Source of the DNA: Linnemannia hyalina | Taxonomy: Eukaryota > Mortierellomycota > Mortierellomycetes > Mortierellales > Mortierellaceae | NCBI GenBank assembly: GCA_019671135.1 | Contig: JAHRHY010000018.1 | Span: 248,001-312,000, forward strand | Reading direction: 5' to 3' | DNA length: 64,000 nucleotides | In this document: in pieces, positions 54,340 through 64,000 of the stretch | Position numbering within the stretch: the stretch's first letter is position 1 | How the letters are laid out: each line of letters begins with the position of its first letter | Notes under the pieces: model-generated | Told to the model about the DNA's origin: nothing | Databases searched by the model: none | Seen by the model: only the letters and a program-made list of their open reading frames with translations | Made by a program: the position numbers and the translations under genes

Positions 54340-56511
54340 CTATCGATATTGCTTCTTACCAGGTATGGTCCTGAGGATCCTGCGTTCGGCCTCACGACGT
54401 GCCTTTTCCATCTCGTCGACACCTCGTGGCCTAGGAGGAGACGATGTTGGGTCAGGCCACAGTGCTCGTCGTCCTGCCTGAATGTATGTCACCAGTTGTG
54501 GTTCCGCGAATATCCAATACACTCCATGCGCAAGCACACTATCACACAAAACAATGAAAAGAGGTACGTCGCGAATCAGTGAATGGTCGGAGTCATCGCA
54601 ATTGAATGGAGGCTCCAAAACTAGCATGTAATCTCACTCACCGGTCGATAGCTCCACCTCCAAGGGTTCTGACAAGAGGCCAGCCCATTAGCTCCCACTG
54701 ACGCCAGATGACTTGATTCCGCTCTTCGAGGTAAAAGATCTCCTTGGCAAGTCGAAAGATTCCCGCCTCCAGTTCTGTGTGCTCTGGCTCATCGAGTTCC
54801 GCATAAATCCAGGCCAAGGACTGTGAGACCAAAGAGATCTTGCTGGGCAGGACGAGCATAAAGTTCAATAACGCCACCAGTATCACGCTGAAGGGGACAA
54901 AGACGTTGTTGATCAGGTAGGTGGTATATTCTGCTGGCGCCTTTGTCATTGCCAATGTAGCTTTCAACTTTAGTTTTGGCAGCAACCCTGGCTCGGGCTG
55001 CGGGCTCCTGTTCGGCGTCCGTCCTGGCGTACTTCTTGTGCTGCTGCTGTTGTAGTTGTTGCTGGATGAGGTTGAAGACAGTCTCAAAGTAGCATCGCTC
55101 TTGGTCCTTTTAAAGGCTGGTATCTGTAGTGGTGGTTCTAGAAGAGGTGCATTTTGTGGCGAAACGGGAACTCTTCTGGCCGATGTGTTGCTTTGAGACG
55201 TTGTCGATTGACCCGCGAGTGGGGCTGCTCCTGCCACGCTATGCGATAGTGCGTCGTCGTTCCGTTCAGACCGAGACATGCGGGCAGCTGACTGTTTGAC
55301 GGGCCGTGGGCGCTCGCCTGCATATTTTGACGATGATGCAGCCGCTGCCGCTGCTGCAGCCGCGAGACTGGATGACTGGGCATCCTGTAGCAAGTCGACC
55401 ATTTCGTCCGTCGGGTTGATGTTGGGTGTTGACGACCTGTGTGTGAGCTTTGTCCTTCCTTTTGATCCTACTAAACTCGCCAGGAACGCCGAAAACTTGT
55501 CGTCTGATGCATCCATTTGGTCCGCCGCCTTTTGAAGGAATGTTTCGTATATCTCGTCCGTCGGCTCAAAGTCTTGCAAAAGCTACGCAAGTTGAAAGTC
55601 AAAAATGAGGGGTAGGGTCAATGGCCATTTGCCGCATCAAAAGCTCTTTCAAAGACAATATTCAGTGAGAAAGGACATACTGTGTTGACGATGTAGTTGA
55701 TCATGTCAGGCTCTGTCAGGATCTCGACCAAACTCCTCAAGACGAGACAGGCGAGGATCTCCCGGATAAGCCAGCGCACACAGTCGGACTCGTACTCTGC
55801 CTTGGGGAGCAGGATTCGCAACAACTCATCCGCTAGCTGTCGGAGATATTCCTTTTCCGATTCCTCGCCATCCTGGAGCGCAAAGTGAGGTTGTAGTCCA
55901 TGAAAGATTGACTCGATTGTTTGGTTGGGAGCGTATGCTGTGTCCAGTTTCTGTGCTGCCTGCCTGTAATCGATATAGTGTCTCCTTAGCACTTCCGGGA
56001 CGTCCAGTAGCAATAATCCTACCCAGTCGACCTATGTGAATAATAGAAATAAAAGTTGTGCGAGAAAGAGTCGTTTGTTACTATCGCTGCTCGAGGTAGA
56101 CCTTCCCCCACTACCAAAGTCCTGCAATCATGTGCAAGTGCAAGGAGTTAGCTCTCATACCTCTTGACTCCTTCGCTCGAGCTCGCGCGCAATCTCTATG
56201 ACGACGTTGACGACGGACGTGACAAGTTGTGGGTCAGAGGAGAAGGTCGAGTACCAAGTCTGAATAAAGTCGCGGACGAGGAGGGCGAGGAAGTGGTATG
56301 CCTCGGCATCAAGGTCTGGATGGGGGTGATTCAGCAGCTGTGGGACGGGCTCTCTCTGTTGAATGTTCCTTGGGAAGAGGATGCGCAGGTAAGGTGCTGT
56401 TCCTGGCAGGTGACTCGGCTGCTTCGAGTGCCTGCTCTTCCTTTGCTGGTGCTGTTGATGTTGTTGCACTGGTTGTTGTTGTGGTTGCGGGTATGCTTGT
56501 TGATGTTGCAT
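54340..56511 (-). CDS. PXA-domain protein
   Basis: Four exons, complement of 54340-54538, 54642-55582, 55681-56031 and 56161-56511, are all in phase and give 613 residues. The first exon is a Gln/His-rich leader followed by the start of a PXA domain (HPDLDAEAYHFLALLVRDFI and VTSVVNVVIEIARELERRS). The second exon continues it (VPEVLRRHYIDYRQAAQKL through LRSLVEILTEPDMINYIVNT). The third has a Ser/Ala-rich disordered linker with a poly-Ala run, then a hydrophobic, helical C-terminal block (FVPFSVILVALLNFMLVLP). PXA domains occur in sorting-nexin-like and ER/vacuole contact proteins such as Mdm1 and fission-yeast Pxa1; no PX domain is seen here. The start at 56511 opens the frame after the last upstream stop-free leader. 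The 3' end at 54340 is an in-frame stop, although a GTAAG at the same place could be an additional donor. Confidence 0.75.
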
Positions 56512-58479
56512 TGTCGTCCTTAGGGCGTTGTTCGTCTCTGTGGGTATGATGGTGATTACAGGTAAAGGCAGAGTGCGAAAGAAACAAAAGTGAAGAGTGA
56601 GACTACAAGCCAACTCTCTCAAAAAAAAAGAAAAGGAGAAAAATCCCAGGAGACGGACGGTCTTCAGTTCGGCAGGACAATGAGACAAGGAGGCAGAGCT
56701 ATCAGGTGACAATTGGCAGAAACCACCCTTTGCTTGCTGATCTTGTTGATCACACAAAAGAGAGAAAGCTGATCTCACAAACACAGAAACATCCACCATG
56801 GCATAAACATTTCACAGTATACACACTTCATTGCTTTCTTTTTCTTCTTTTGTTTATTATTGCTATTGTTATTGACATTATACATGACTACGACGACGAC
56901 AACTTGAGGCAATACACCTTACCGATACAATTGAAACGATCTACTGCAATTCGATGACAAAAAGAAAAGAGGCAAAAGGTAAGTCGCTTTGCTTTCAAAC
57001 ATACACACTCAGAGGTGCGTTACATTCTCATTGTATTTGTCAAGTTGAGGCATCAGTTGGGTGCAATCCTATCAACACTGTGGTTCAGGCGGTAATTCCA
57101 GCTTTAATTGCGTTTGTATCATCTTGTGCCGACTTGGGGGAAAAGGGGTATGGAGATGGTTGATGAGGACATGAATACATACCAATTGGACAGACAGCAG
57201 ACTTGAAAGTGGAAGGCAAAGGATTGGGGGGGAGGGGGAAGATGGGAAAGGAAAGGAAGGAGTGAAGGAGTAAACATAATTTTTTTTATCTTCGACCGGA
57301 CTTTTTATGCCTGCTAAAAAAGCCACCGACACAAACAACAACACATTGCAACCGCGACTTTCTTTTGGACCCTCTACTGAGATAGCCTCTCAGCACACAA
57401 CGCGCGATTCCCTCGTTCGCGTCCAGAGGCGTAGTTCGCGTAGACAGACTCGGAATTGGTCAGTTAGCTGGTTTGATTAGCACGCGTTTCCACACTCACA
57501 GATCTGTAGTTGAATGAAAGCCTTGAACCACAGTCAATCCAGTTTAGTAGACGCCGAACAAATGATACGCCATTCTGCACCGCCTTTCCCCACCACCATC
57601 AGCAAAAACAACAACAATGCACGCCGGGCAGAACAGTCGACTATAGCTAGCATCATGATTAAAAATAAACATAAGCACACCGTTACTGCCGCATTTGACC
57701 CAATTGTTAAACCAACGAGTAAGAAAGGAAAAGAGGTAAAGGAGGGATAGGATAGATACCCCTTTCGTTCTTTTTCCTTTTGATGTCATACTTGAGGGTG
57801 ATGTGCGCCGGGGAATGGAGGAGCGATTTGCACTGCCTCGTGTGAAATAATAGCATTACTACCGTCAAAGTTTAAAGTTCCCCTCCGCCTCCGGTGACCC
57901 CTACCTGCCGTCTCCTATCGTGTGCCATCTGGCGTTCGCAAGTTTATTTGCCTTTGTATGGGTTTTATGATATTTTTGTTGTCTGTGCTTGGAGCTGCAA
58001 CGATTTCAGTTATCCAGTGGTTGGCGTTGACGCAGCAAACAAACCAATGGCCAATGTCAACAAACACATTGGCGAGATAAACACATCATTCATAAAGGCG
58101 AAAAGGGGCACCACACGCTCACCCTCTCCTTCGAAGTGCACTGTTCCCTTGCCAGGTATCCTCAGCGAGTAAATGGCCTAGCCTCATTGTCCGTCCAATG
58201 GGTCTGATACCACCGTTGTCTTGTGCAGTACATACTCTTTACTTTATTTATGTTTACGCTTCGCATGCTCTCACAGTAACAACAAACAGCCTCTTCTCTT
58301 TTTCGACTTTCCCACCAGCAGCGCTCCTTTTACGCCTCTTCTCTCTCTTTCTTCCACTTTTACTTTCATTCACACACCTTGCACCCATCCCTCACACCAC
58401 TTCATCCTTCTTTCCACCGCTTCTCATCACAATTTACCGAAAAACAGGATTCACGCATCTTATTTAACCCACACCACTC
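56512..58479. other. Divergent intergenic region, about 2 kb
   Basis: No convincing gene. The left part is the 5' leader of the PXA gene; the right part (58230-58470) is a CT-rich tract leading to the membrane-protein gene. AT-rich sequence lies between. Confidence 0.4.
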
Positions 58480-60911
58480 ATGGAGTCTTCTGCCGTCGCC
58501 GCGTGCGCTGTCCGAGGCAACTTCATCTACCTCTACTACCGCTCAGGCCAAAGGCCCTTCACCAAGCCCCTCTTCGTCCTCTCCCCACAATCTTTCTCTT
58601 CCTCAGGCTCCAACACCGGCTCCCATGCAGCAACCTCTGTACCCATCAATCCATATGCCCCTTCCTCTCTCTCCCAAACTAACAGTTATAGTCGGGACGA
58701 TACCACCACCATCATCGCCCCCTCCAAAAACGACGACGGGAGGACCCTTGATACCGCAACTGATATTGGCCCAACTACAGCTCCCAGTAGTGGCGGCAAC
58801 GGTGCCCTCTTTATTCAAGTCCAGAACACCTACAATTCGAGTCCCAGTTTGGAAACCCTTGGACTCCAGGCGTCCAGTATAAGCATAGCCGCGACATCCT
58901 CCTTTGACAGCCATACAGGCATCTATCGATATGACCTCCTACTGGCCTTTAGCCAACTCCCTCCAAGTTCACCACTCGTCTTCCAGATGACTGCACAATC
59001 TCCAGCCACAGGAAACAGCCAAGACTCTTCTATCTCGGATTCTCCCTGGACACTCAACACTATCTCACAGCCGGCCATTACGCCATTTGGAGTCGCAACA
59101 CAATTCTGGCTTGCGGCAAGTGCCTCGTCAGCACTTGAGGGATCCTCTTTCTATCAGCTGTATTCAACTCATGATAGCCCTGAGCTCCGCCTCAGCAGAT
59201 ATGATGCTGCCAAGCAGAATGTCACGGATGTGAGCGGCACTATTCTAATCCGAGCTGATTTGAACCCAACCATGATTAAACTGACAGGCATTACTGGGTT
59301 TAATGGGGCTATCATTGGTGATTCGAGTACCACAGCCACCTCGACCGGGATCCAGTTTATGGACAGTACTGGACCATTGCCGTTTGTGGTAGGTGCTCTT
59401 GCAAAACGGTCGCTGCGTACTATTTTTTGCCACCATCGACAGCCACGACGCCACTGCTGCATGGACTCAACCGTGAACATTTTTTTGTCTCCTCTTACAT
59501 AGATGACCATTCAAGACACCTACGATTCCACCGCATGCTACACCAGCGGTAAAGAACTACTTTCATTGTAATGGGTACTTCGTTGCAACCATATGACGTT
59601 CGTTCGTTTTTCTGAGTCTCTCTTTTCCTCTCTCTCTCTCTTTTAGCTAACGGACAGATCATCAAAGCGACTCAGGGAACCATCGAAACCACGACAGTCG
59701 ACAGGTCCATCTCAGTATGGTCACTTCGTCAATCCTCAAATCCATTGCCTTCACCCGTCCTCACCTGCGCTGCCCTCGGGAATACTCTTTACGCTGTCGT
59801 CAAAGGTACATACGCCTTTTTCTGTGGTTTATTATTGATATGGCTTTACATGAATTGTGGATTGCAAGGGGAAAAAGTGAGCGCGTGGCTTTTAATGCAT
59901 TATCGGCTTGTTTCGACTCGTGATCGGATTCACTTTTTGTGCATTTTGCTGCTTTCTCACAAAATACAATACACATGCTTGCTTGTTCATGCTCACATAG
60001 GAGGTTCCGATGGGATGCCTATGGTATACACCGCAGAAATGAACGACTGGATCTGGCGCTCACGCCAACTCTACAACCTTGACAGCACCGGCGGCGGAAG
60101 TGGGAGTGTTGGAGTTATCTCGACGGATCACAATAGGAGAAGTGGGCTTTCTGCGGGCTCGATGGTGGGGATTGCAGTTGCGGTTGTTGTGCTTGGAGGG
60201 GTTGGGTTCTGGTGGCTGATGAGGCGTCGGAGGACTGCGAAGGGTTTGAAGGGGCTGGACGGGCGGGTGGAGAAGATTACTGTGCGGCCGCCACCACCGG
60301 GTGCGGGAGGAGTGATGATGCCAGGACAGCAGAGGTATCCGCCTGCGTATACGGCAGGACAAGCGCCACCACCTCCAGGATCTGTGTCGATAAGTCCACA
60401 ACAGAACTACCACCAACAAGTACCATCATCCTCTGCAGGTTGGACAACCGCCGTCTACTCTCCTTCAACTCGACCAGGAGAACATATCCCCATGGTCGCT
60501 TCCTCACTCACAACCGCCCCACCAGCGCCACTTACTCACATCAACAACAACATGGTCTACTCCTCTGCCAGTTCTTCAATCCCTTCAACACCAGTCTACT
60601 CCCCATCCACCCCCATCGTCGGGGACAAACAAGAACTGACTAGCGAGGACACAACCATCCTACCCGCCTCGGTTGCCGTTGGCCACCACCACCAGAGACC
60701 ATCAACGGCCATGTCTCATAACTCCCATCAGGAAGGGTCAAGTAACACTCTCATGAACGCTACGTCCCAACCCGCAGGAACAGTAAGGGGCGACAACAGG
60801 AGGCAGGAGATGTTTTCTCCTGCTTTGGCGAATGCACAATTGATCTTGCAGAGATCTCAGTCGCCCCCGAACCAGACTTATCAGGAACTGCAACAGCCTT
60901 ACCATCGATGA
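58480..60911 (+). CDS. Single-pass membrane protein with Ser/Thr-rich ectodomain
   Basis: Four exons (58480-59388, 59503-59548, 59647-59805, 60001-60911), all in phase, encode 674 residues. The ectodomain is rich in Ser, Thr, Asn and Pro. It contains blade-like motifs (ACAVRGNFIYLYY at the start; TCAALGNTLYAVV and PMVYTAEMNDWIW later), so a beta-propeller or kelch-like fold is possible. A transmembrane segment MVGIAVAVVVLGGVGFWWLM lies at about residues 425-444, followed by RRRRTAKG and a Pro/Ser/Gln-rich cytoplasmic tail of about 230 residues. No signal peptide is evident at the chosen ATG; either an upstream exon is missing or the membrane segment acts as anchor. A surface sensor-type layout is suggested by shape only. 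It converges on the OPT gene. Confidence 0.65.
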
Positions 60912-61170
60912 ACAAGGGACACTCATATCTACCATATACCCTCGGGTTTTTCCTTTTCTTACCCCTTACCTTCCATCGGTACTCGCCTCTTGTCCCTCCA
61001 TCCTTCTTTTCTTTCTCATCCTCGTTTCAAGTACGAATGCTGTTGGTACACGACAATGTATTTAATAAAATAACAGAGAATTACAAGAAAACATACAAAC
61101 AAACACAAATAACAAAGCAAATATCAAACGTCTAACAAATTAACTAATCACTCTCAATCTCAAGGCCCCC

Positions 61171-64000
61171 TCAGTTATACCCATCCCCCACCCCACACTT
61201 CTCAGGGTTAACCATATCATTCCCCAACCACCTCGGGAACTCTACCGCCCCCTTCAGGATCAACGAGAAAACCACAAAGATCGCCATATTACAGATCTGT
61301 GTCCCGGCATCCAGGGCAGCAGCAAGGACAAACGTATACCTCCGCCACCACTCATGCCGGAACCGAAGCACCAGGAACGCAAAAGTAAAGGCGACAAGTC
61401 CTGCGGATGTGACAAAAGACGCGGGCGCTTGGGGCACAAAACTGGCGCCGACGCAGATGAGAGGGGTGTTGATGAGGTGCCAGGGGACACGTCGGAGGCG
61501 GTTGTCCCAGACGCTTTCTGGGTGGCCGTAGTATGTGTGTGGTGGACGAGTTGGTGGGATTGGGGCGGGTATAGGAGAGTGTTGAGGGGTGGTGGTGGTG
61601 GTGGTAGAGTCGGCAGATTTGTCAGTCAGGGCTTTATCCTGTCCTGCACCGGCACTTCTGCCACCGCTACTGCGGCGGTGCGCAAAAGGCCAGCACCCGG
61701 CTGCATGTCCAGCCTCCAAATTCTTGGCCATCTTACTCTCCGCCGACTCTGGCCCCGCCGCCCCTTCACCTCCAAGACCACCTCTCCCAATATCCTGCAT
61801 CCGGATCTGCCCATCCACCACCTCCTCACCAGTCGTTGTCGACTCTGCAGCAGCAGTAGGACATGTGCACTTAGGTAAGAAGAAGAACCAAGAGTCTCCC
61901 TTGCACATGGTCCCAAAAGGCGGGTAATGGCGGTACATGACATAGAACGGGATCGGGATAAAGATTCCAATCAAGAAGCAGTAGGGCAGGAAATGATAGA
62001 TCGACCCTTGTTCAAAGAGCCGTTTAGGGGAGATGGCGCCCCAGAGGAGAGAAGCCGAGAAGAACAGGTCCAAGTTCCTGAACGACCATCCACTATATAT
62101 CACCACAAGCGAGCAAAGGGGTAATATCGGCGTTAGACATGAAACCTCAAAAGTTACTTACCATACACAATCATAAAACAAAAAGCCAAAGCTTGTTATT
62201 TACCTGTGTGGGTTGGAATCAAACAAGGCATTACGGTTATGCTGCAGGACCCAGTCCAAGACCTGAAGGTTGACAAAAGCACCGACAAGAGTACCATAGA
62301 TCACCGTAATGAAGATCTTGCGTGGGGGGACCTTCATGTAGTGGCCCAGCTTGAACGCCTGTGTCATGTTCAGACACTGGTAGAGGGCCATGTAGCTGTA
62401 ACACTTGAATACCGAGTTTCCCAACTGGTTTCCAGCTATATTACATGTTGCGGTTTGAGAGTGGAGACAGACGCGTTAATCTTCAATATCTGTGACATTT
62501 TGTATCGTTACACTTGCAGATGTCAGAGGTCACTTACGCAAGAGATAGCCACAAATGACCTCGCTGAGGACGTTGAGACCAACTTGAGAGCTGGAGAGGG
62601 CTTGTATGATGGCCATGGGGATAGCAAACACAGCGGCCAGAACCAATGCCAAAATTAGAGCGTACACGGGCAAGCGGATGTCAGAAGTGATACACACAAA
62701 CACCGCCATCGTAAAGCAGATCACAAATAAGATCCCGAACCACCATCCTGGGATCTATCGAGCGAAAAGTCATTGCGGAACGGGTTAGAAATGGCTTTCT
62801 TTTTTGATGCATCCATATCGATGAAAGAAAAAAAAAGGGACCCTACCTCTGGGTAGGTACGCATGAGAGAGGTATGGATATCCTCGGTACCAAACATCTC
62901 GGTCGGGATCTGGTCTCGATCATCCACACAGTGGTTGGCTTTCTGCTGCGAGGGACACCCAGACGACTGTCCAAGTCCCGAGGAGAACAACGTATCCTGA
63001 TGCTGATACTGAGGCTGGTGTTGATGGTACGGCTGTGACATCTGGCGGTAATGCGGTGAGTGAGTAAAGCTCCTATTATCCACAGATTCCAACCCAGAGA
63101 TCCCGCCCATCCCAGTACCACCATCTACCACCTCGTTTCTGAACGACACCGACTCGCTGTTCCTTTGTCCACCCAACGGCGAGCCCTCAAGACCAATATA
63201 CGCATGTCCTGGATCCGTGACAGATGCGTGTCCAGTAGTCCTCGACTGAGATGTCTCATGTCCAGATTCATACTGAGATCCTTCGCCAAACAAGACCTTG
63301 AGCGACTTCACAAAAGGCGACGCCTGAACACGATCGACTTTCCGTGTAAACCGTGTCTTGGCAATCAGCCAAATGTCAGATCCGTAGTAGAGCGAGACAT
63401 GGACAAATGTCGCAATGACGGCCATGAAGCTGGTTCCGTAGGTGATAGCAAAGTAAGGCGTCATGATGATGGGCGAGTAGCTCTCGTACATTGTGATGTT
63501 GAACGATAGGTCCTTGTTGACGATCTGCGAGACATCGTAGAGCTCGGAGCTTTTGTCGAAAAGGTTGGAGGAGACGATTGGATATGACATTGCAGACCAG
63601 TAGTCGGCAAAGTAGACGATCGGCGTGATTATCCACAGCATAAGGATTAGCCCCACGAAAAAGTTGCATTGCGCCCACTATACTTGTCCAACATAAGACA
63701 GTAAAGAAAATTAGCCTATCGAAAAAAAAATTGCCACCAAATCTATGTCCAAGCGAGCTTAAGAAATAGACTTACCCAAGGTGTGAAGAGAGGACCGACG
63801 CCACTGATGATGGACCAGTCGAGTGAGATGCACCCCATGCCAAGGCCCATGTACCCACTGCCCAGCTTCCTCAACACGTTGCTGGAGGGGTTGATCCAGC
63901 AGAGGAGAGCCATCGACGTCAAGACCGGCATGAACATCCTGGGGAGCCACTGGTAGATGAACACTGCAAAGAACGCATACCAAAACAGCTGCATCCTCGT
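61171..64000 (-). CDS. OPT-family oligopeptide transporter, C-terminal part
   Basis: Five exons are visible, complement of 61171-62092, 62204-62435, 62538-62754, 62847-63677 and 63776-64000 (open at the right edge). They are in phase and encode the last 808 residues. OPT hallmarks are ISLDWSIISG, DIRLPVYALILALVLAAVFA, then QVGLNVLSEVICGYLLPGN, MTQAFKLGHYMKVPPR and FYVMYRHYPP. Family members are proton-coupled plasma-membrane carriers of tetra- and pentapeptides, glutathione or metal chelates. Two large hydrophilic inserts are unusual: a Ser/Gly/His/Gln-rich loop of about 150 residues in the 62847-63677 exon, and a Thr/Pro-rich loop of about 100 residues near 61480-61830. They could carry regulatory phosphorylation sites. 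Introns are 98-114 bp. The N-terminal third of the protein lies beyond the window. Confidence 0.85.

Noticed and set aside
1..64000. CRISPR array, rRNA operon or telomere repeat
   Set aside because: No regularly spaced repeats, no rRNA-like conserved blocks and no TTAGGG-type arrays were seen; the DNA is eukaryotic nuclear in style.

Overview
The window reads as nuclear DNA of a filamentous fungus of the Mucoromycota, most likely Mortierellomycotina. The evidence is dense short GT-AG introns, CT-rich promoters, fungal gene families (KRE9/KNH wall proteins, RCF2, AVL9, an OPT transporter, a peroxisomal ANT1-type carrier), and LINE, Helitron and PD-(D/E)XK-like accessory sequences. The phylum-level guess is an inference from gene style, not from a marker gene.

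Layout. 1-4 kb: decayed minus-strand reading frames, including a broken protein-primed family-B DNA polymerase of the linear-plasmid/Maverick type. 5.4-17.1 kb: a compact housekeeping block with RCF2 (-), an ANT1-type carrier (+), AVL9 (10 exons, -), a small putative mitochondrial protein (+), an RCC1-like protein (6 exons, +) and a KRE9-like GPI protein (-). 19.0-21.0 kb: a transposon graveyard, where an element with ~120-bp terminal inverted repeats is split by a polyadenylated retroposon with a 17-bp target-site duplication, followed by a 5'-truncated LINE with a 14-bp duplication. 21.5-26.7 kb: a full-length MRP/ABCC transporter that appears to be a young pseudogene. 26.8-29.6 kb: an intact 929-residue coiled-coil protein (-). 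29.6-38.8 kb: gene-poor, with one KRE9-like GPI protein at 34.4 kb.

38.8-44.6 kb: a near-perfect giant palindrome (two 2.8-kb arms, 180-bp spacer). Each arm carries a complete tRNA-Ser(GCU) gene, a Helitron Rep fragment and LINE 3' tails. The only length difference found between arms is A50 versus T48 in one homopolymer. 44.6-51.7 kb: accessory DNA with decayed frames, a 215-bp-period tandem repeat, and a well-spliced PD-(D/E)XK-like gene.

52.4-64 kb: ordinary genes again, namely a Rossmann NAD(P)-binding protein (+), an F-box/LRR-like relic (-), a PXA-domain protein (4 exons, -), a single-pass Ser/Thr-rich membrane protein (4 exons, +) and the C-terminal 808 residues of an OPT oligopeptide transporter (-, runs off the right edge).

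The housekeeping genes do not form a pathway. Shared themes are membrane traffic (AVL9, PXA), organelle membranes (RCF2, ANT1, RCC1-like) and cell surface (two KRE9-like proteins, the single-pass protein). All exon models were built by hand from splice signals and phase; none was tested against transcripts or databases.
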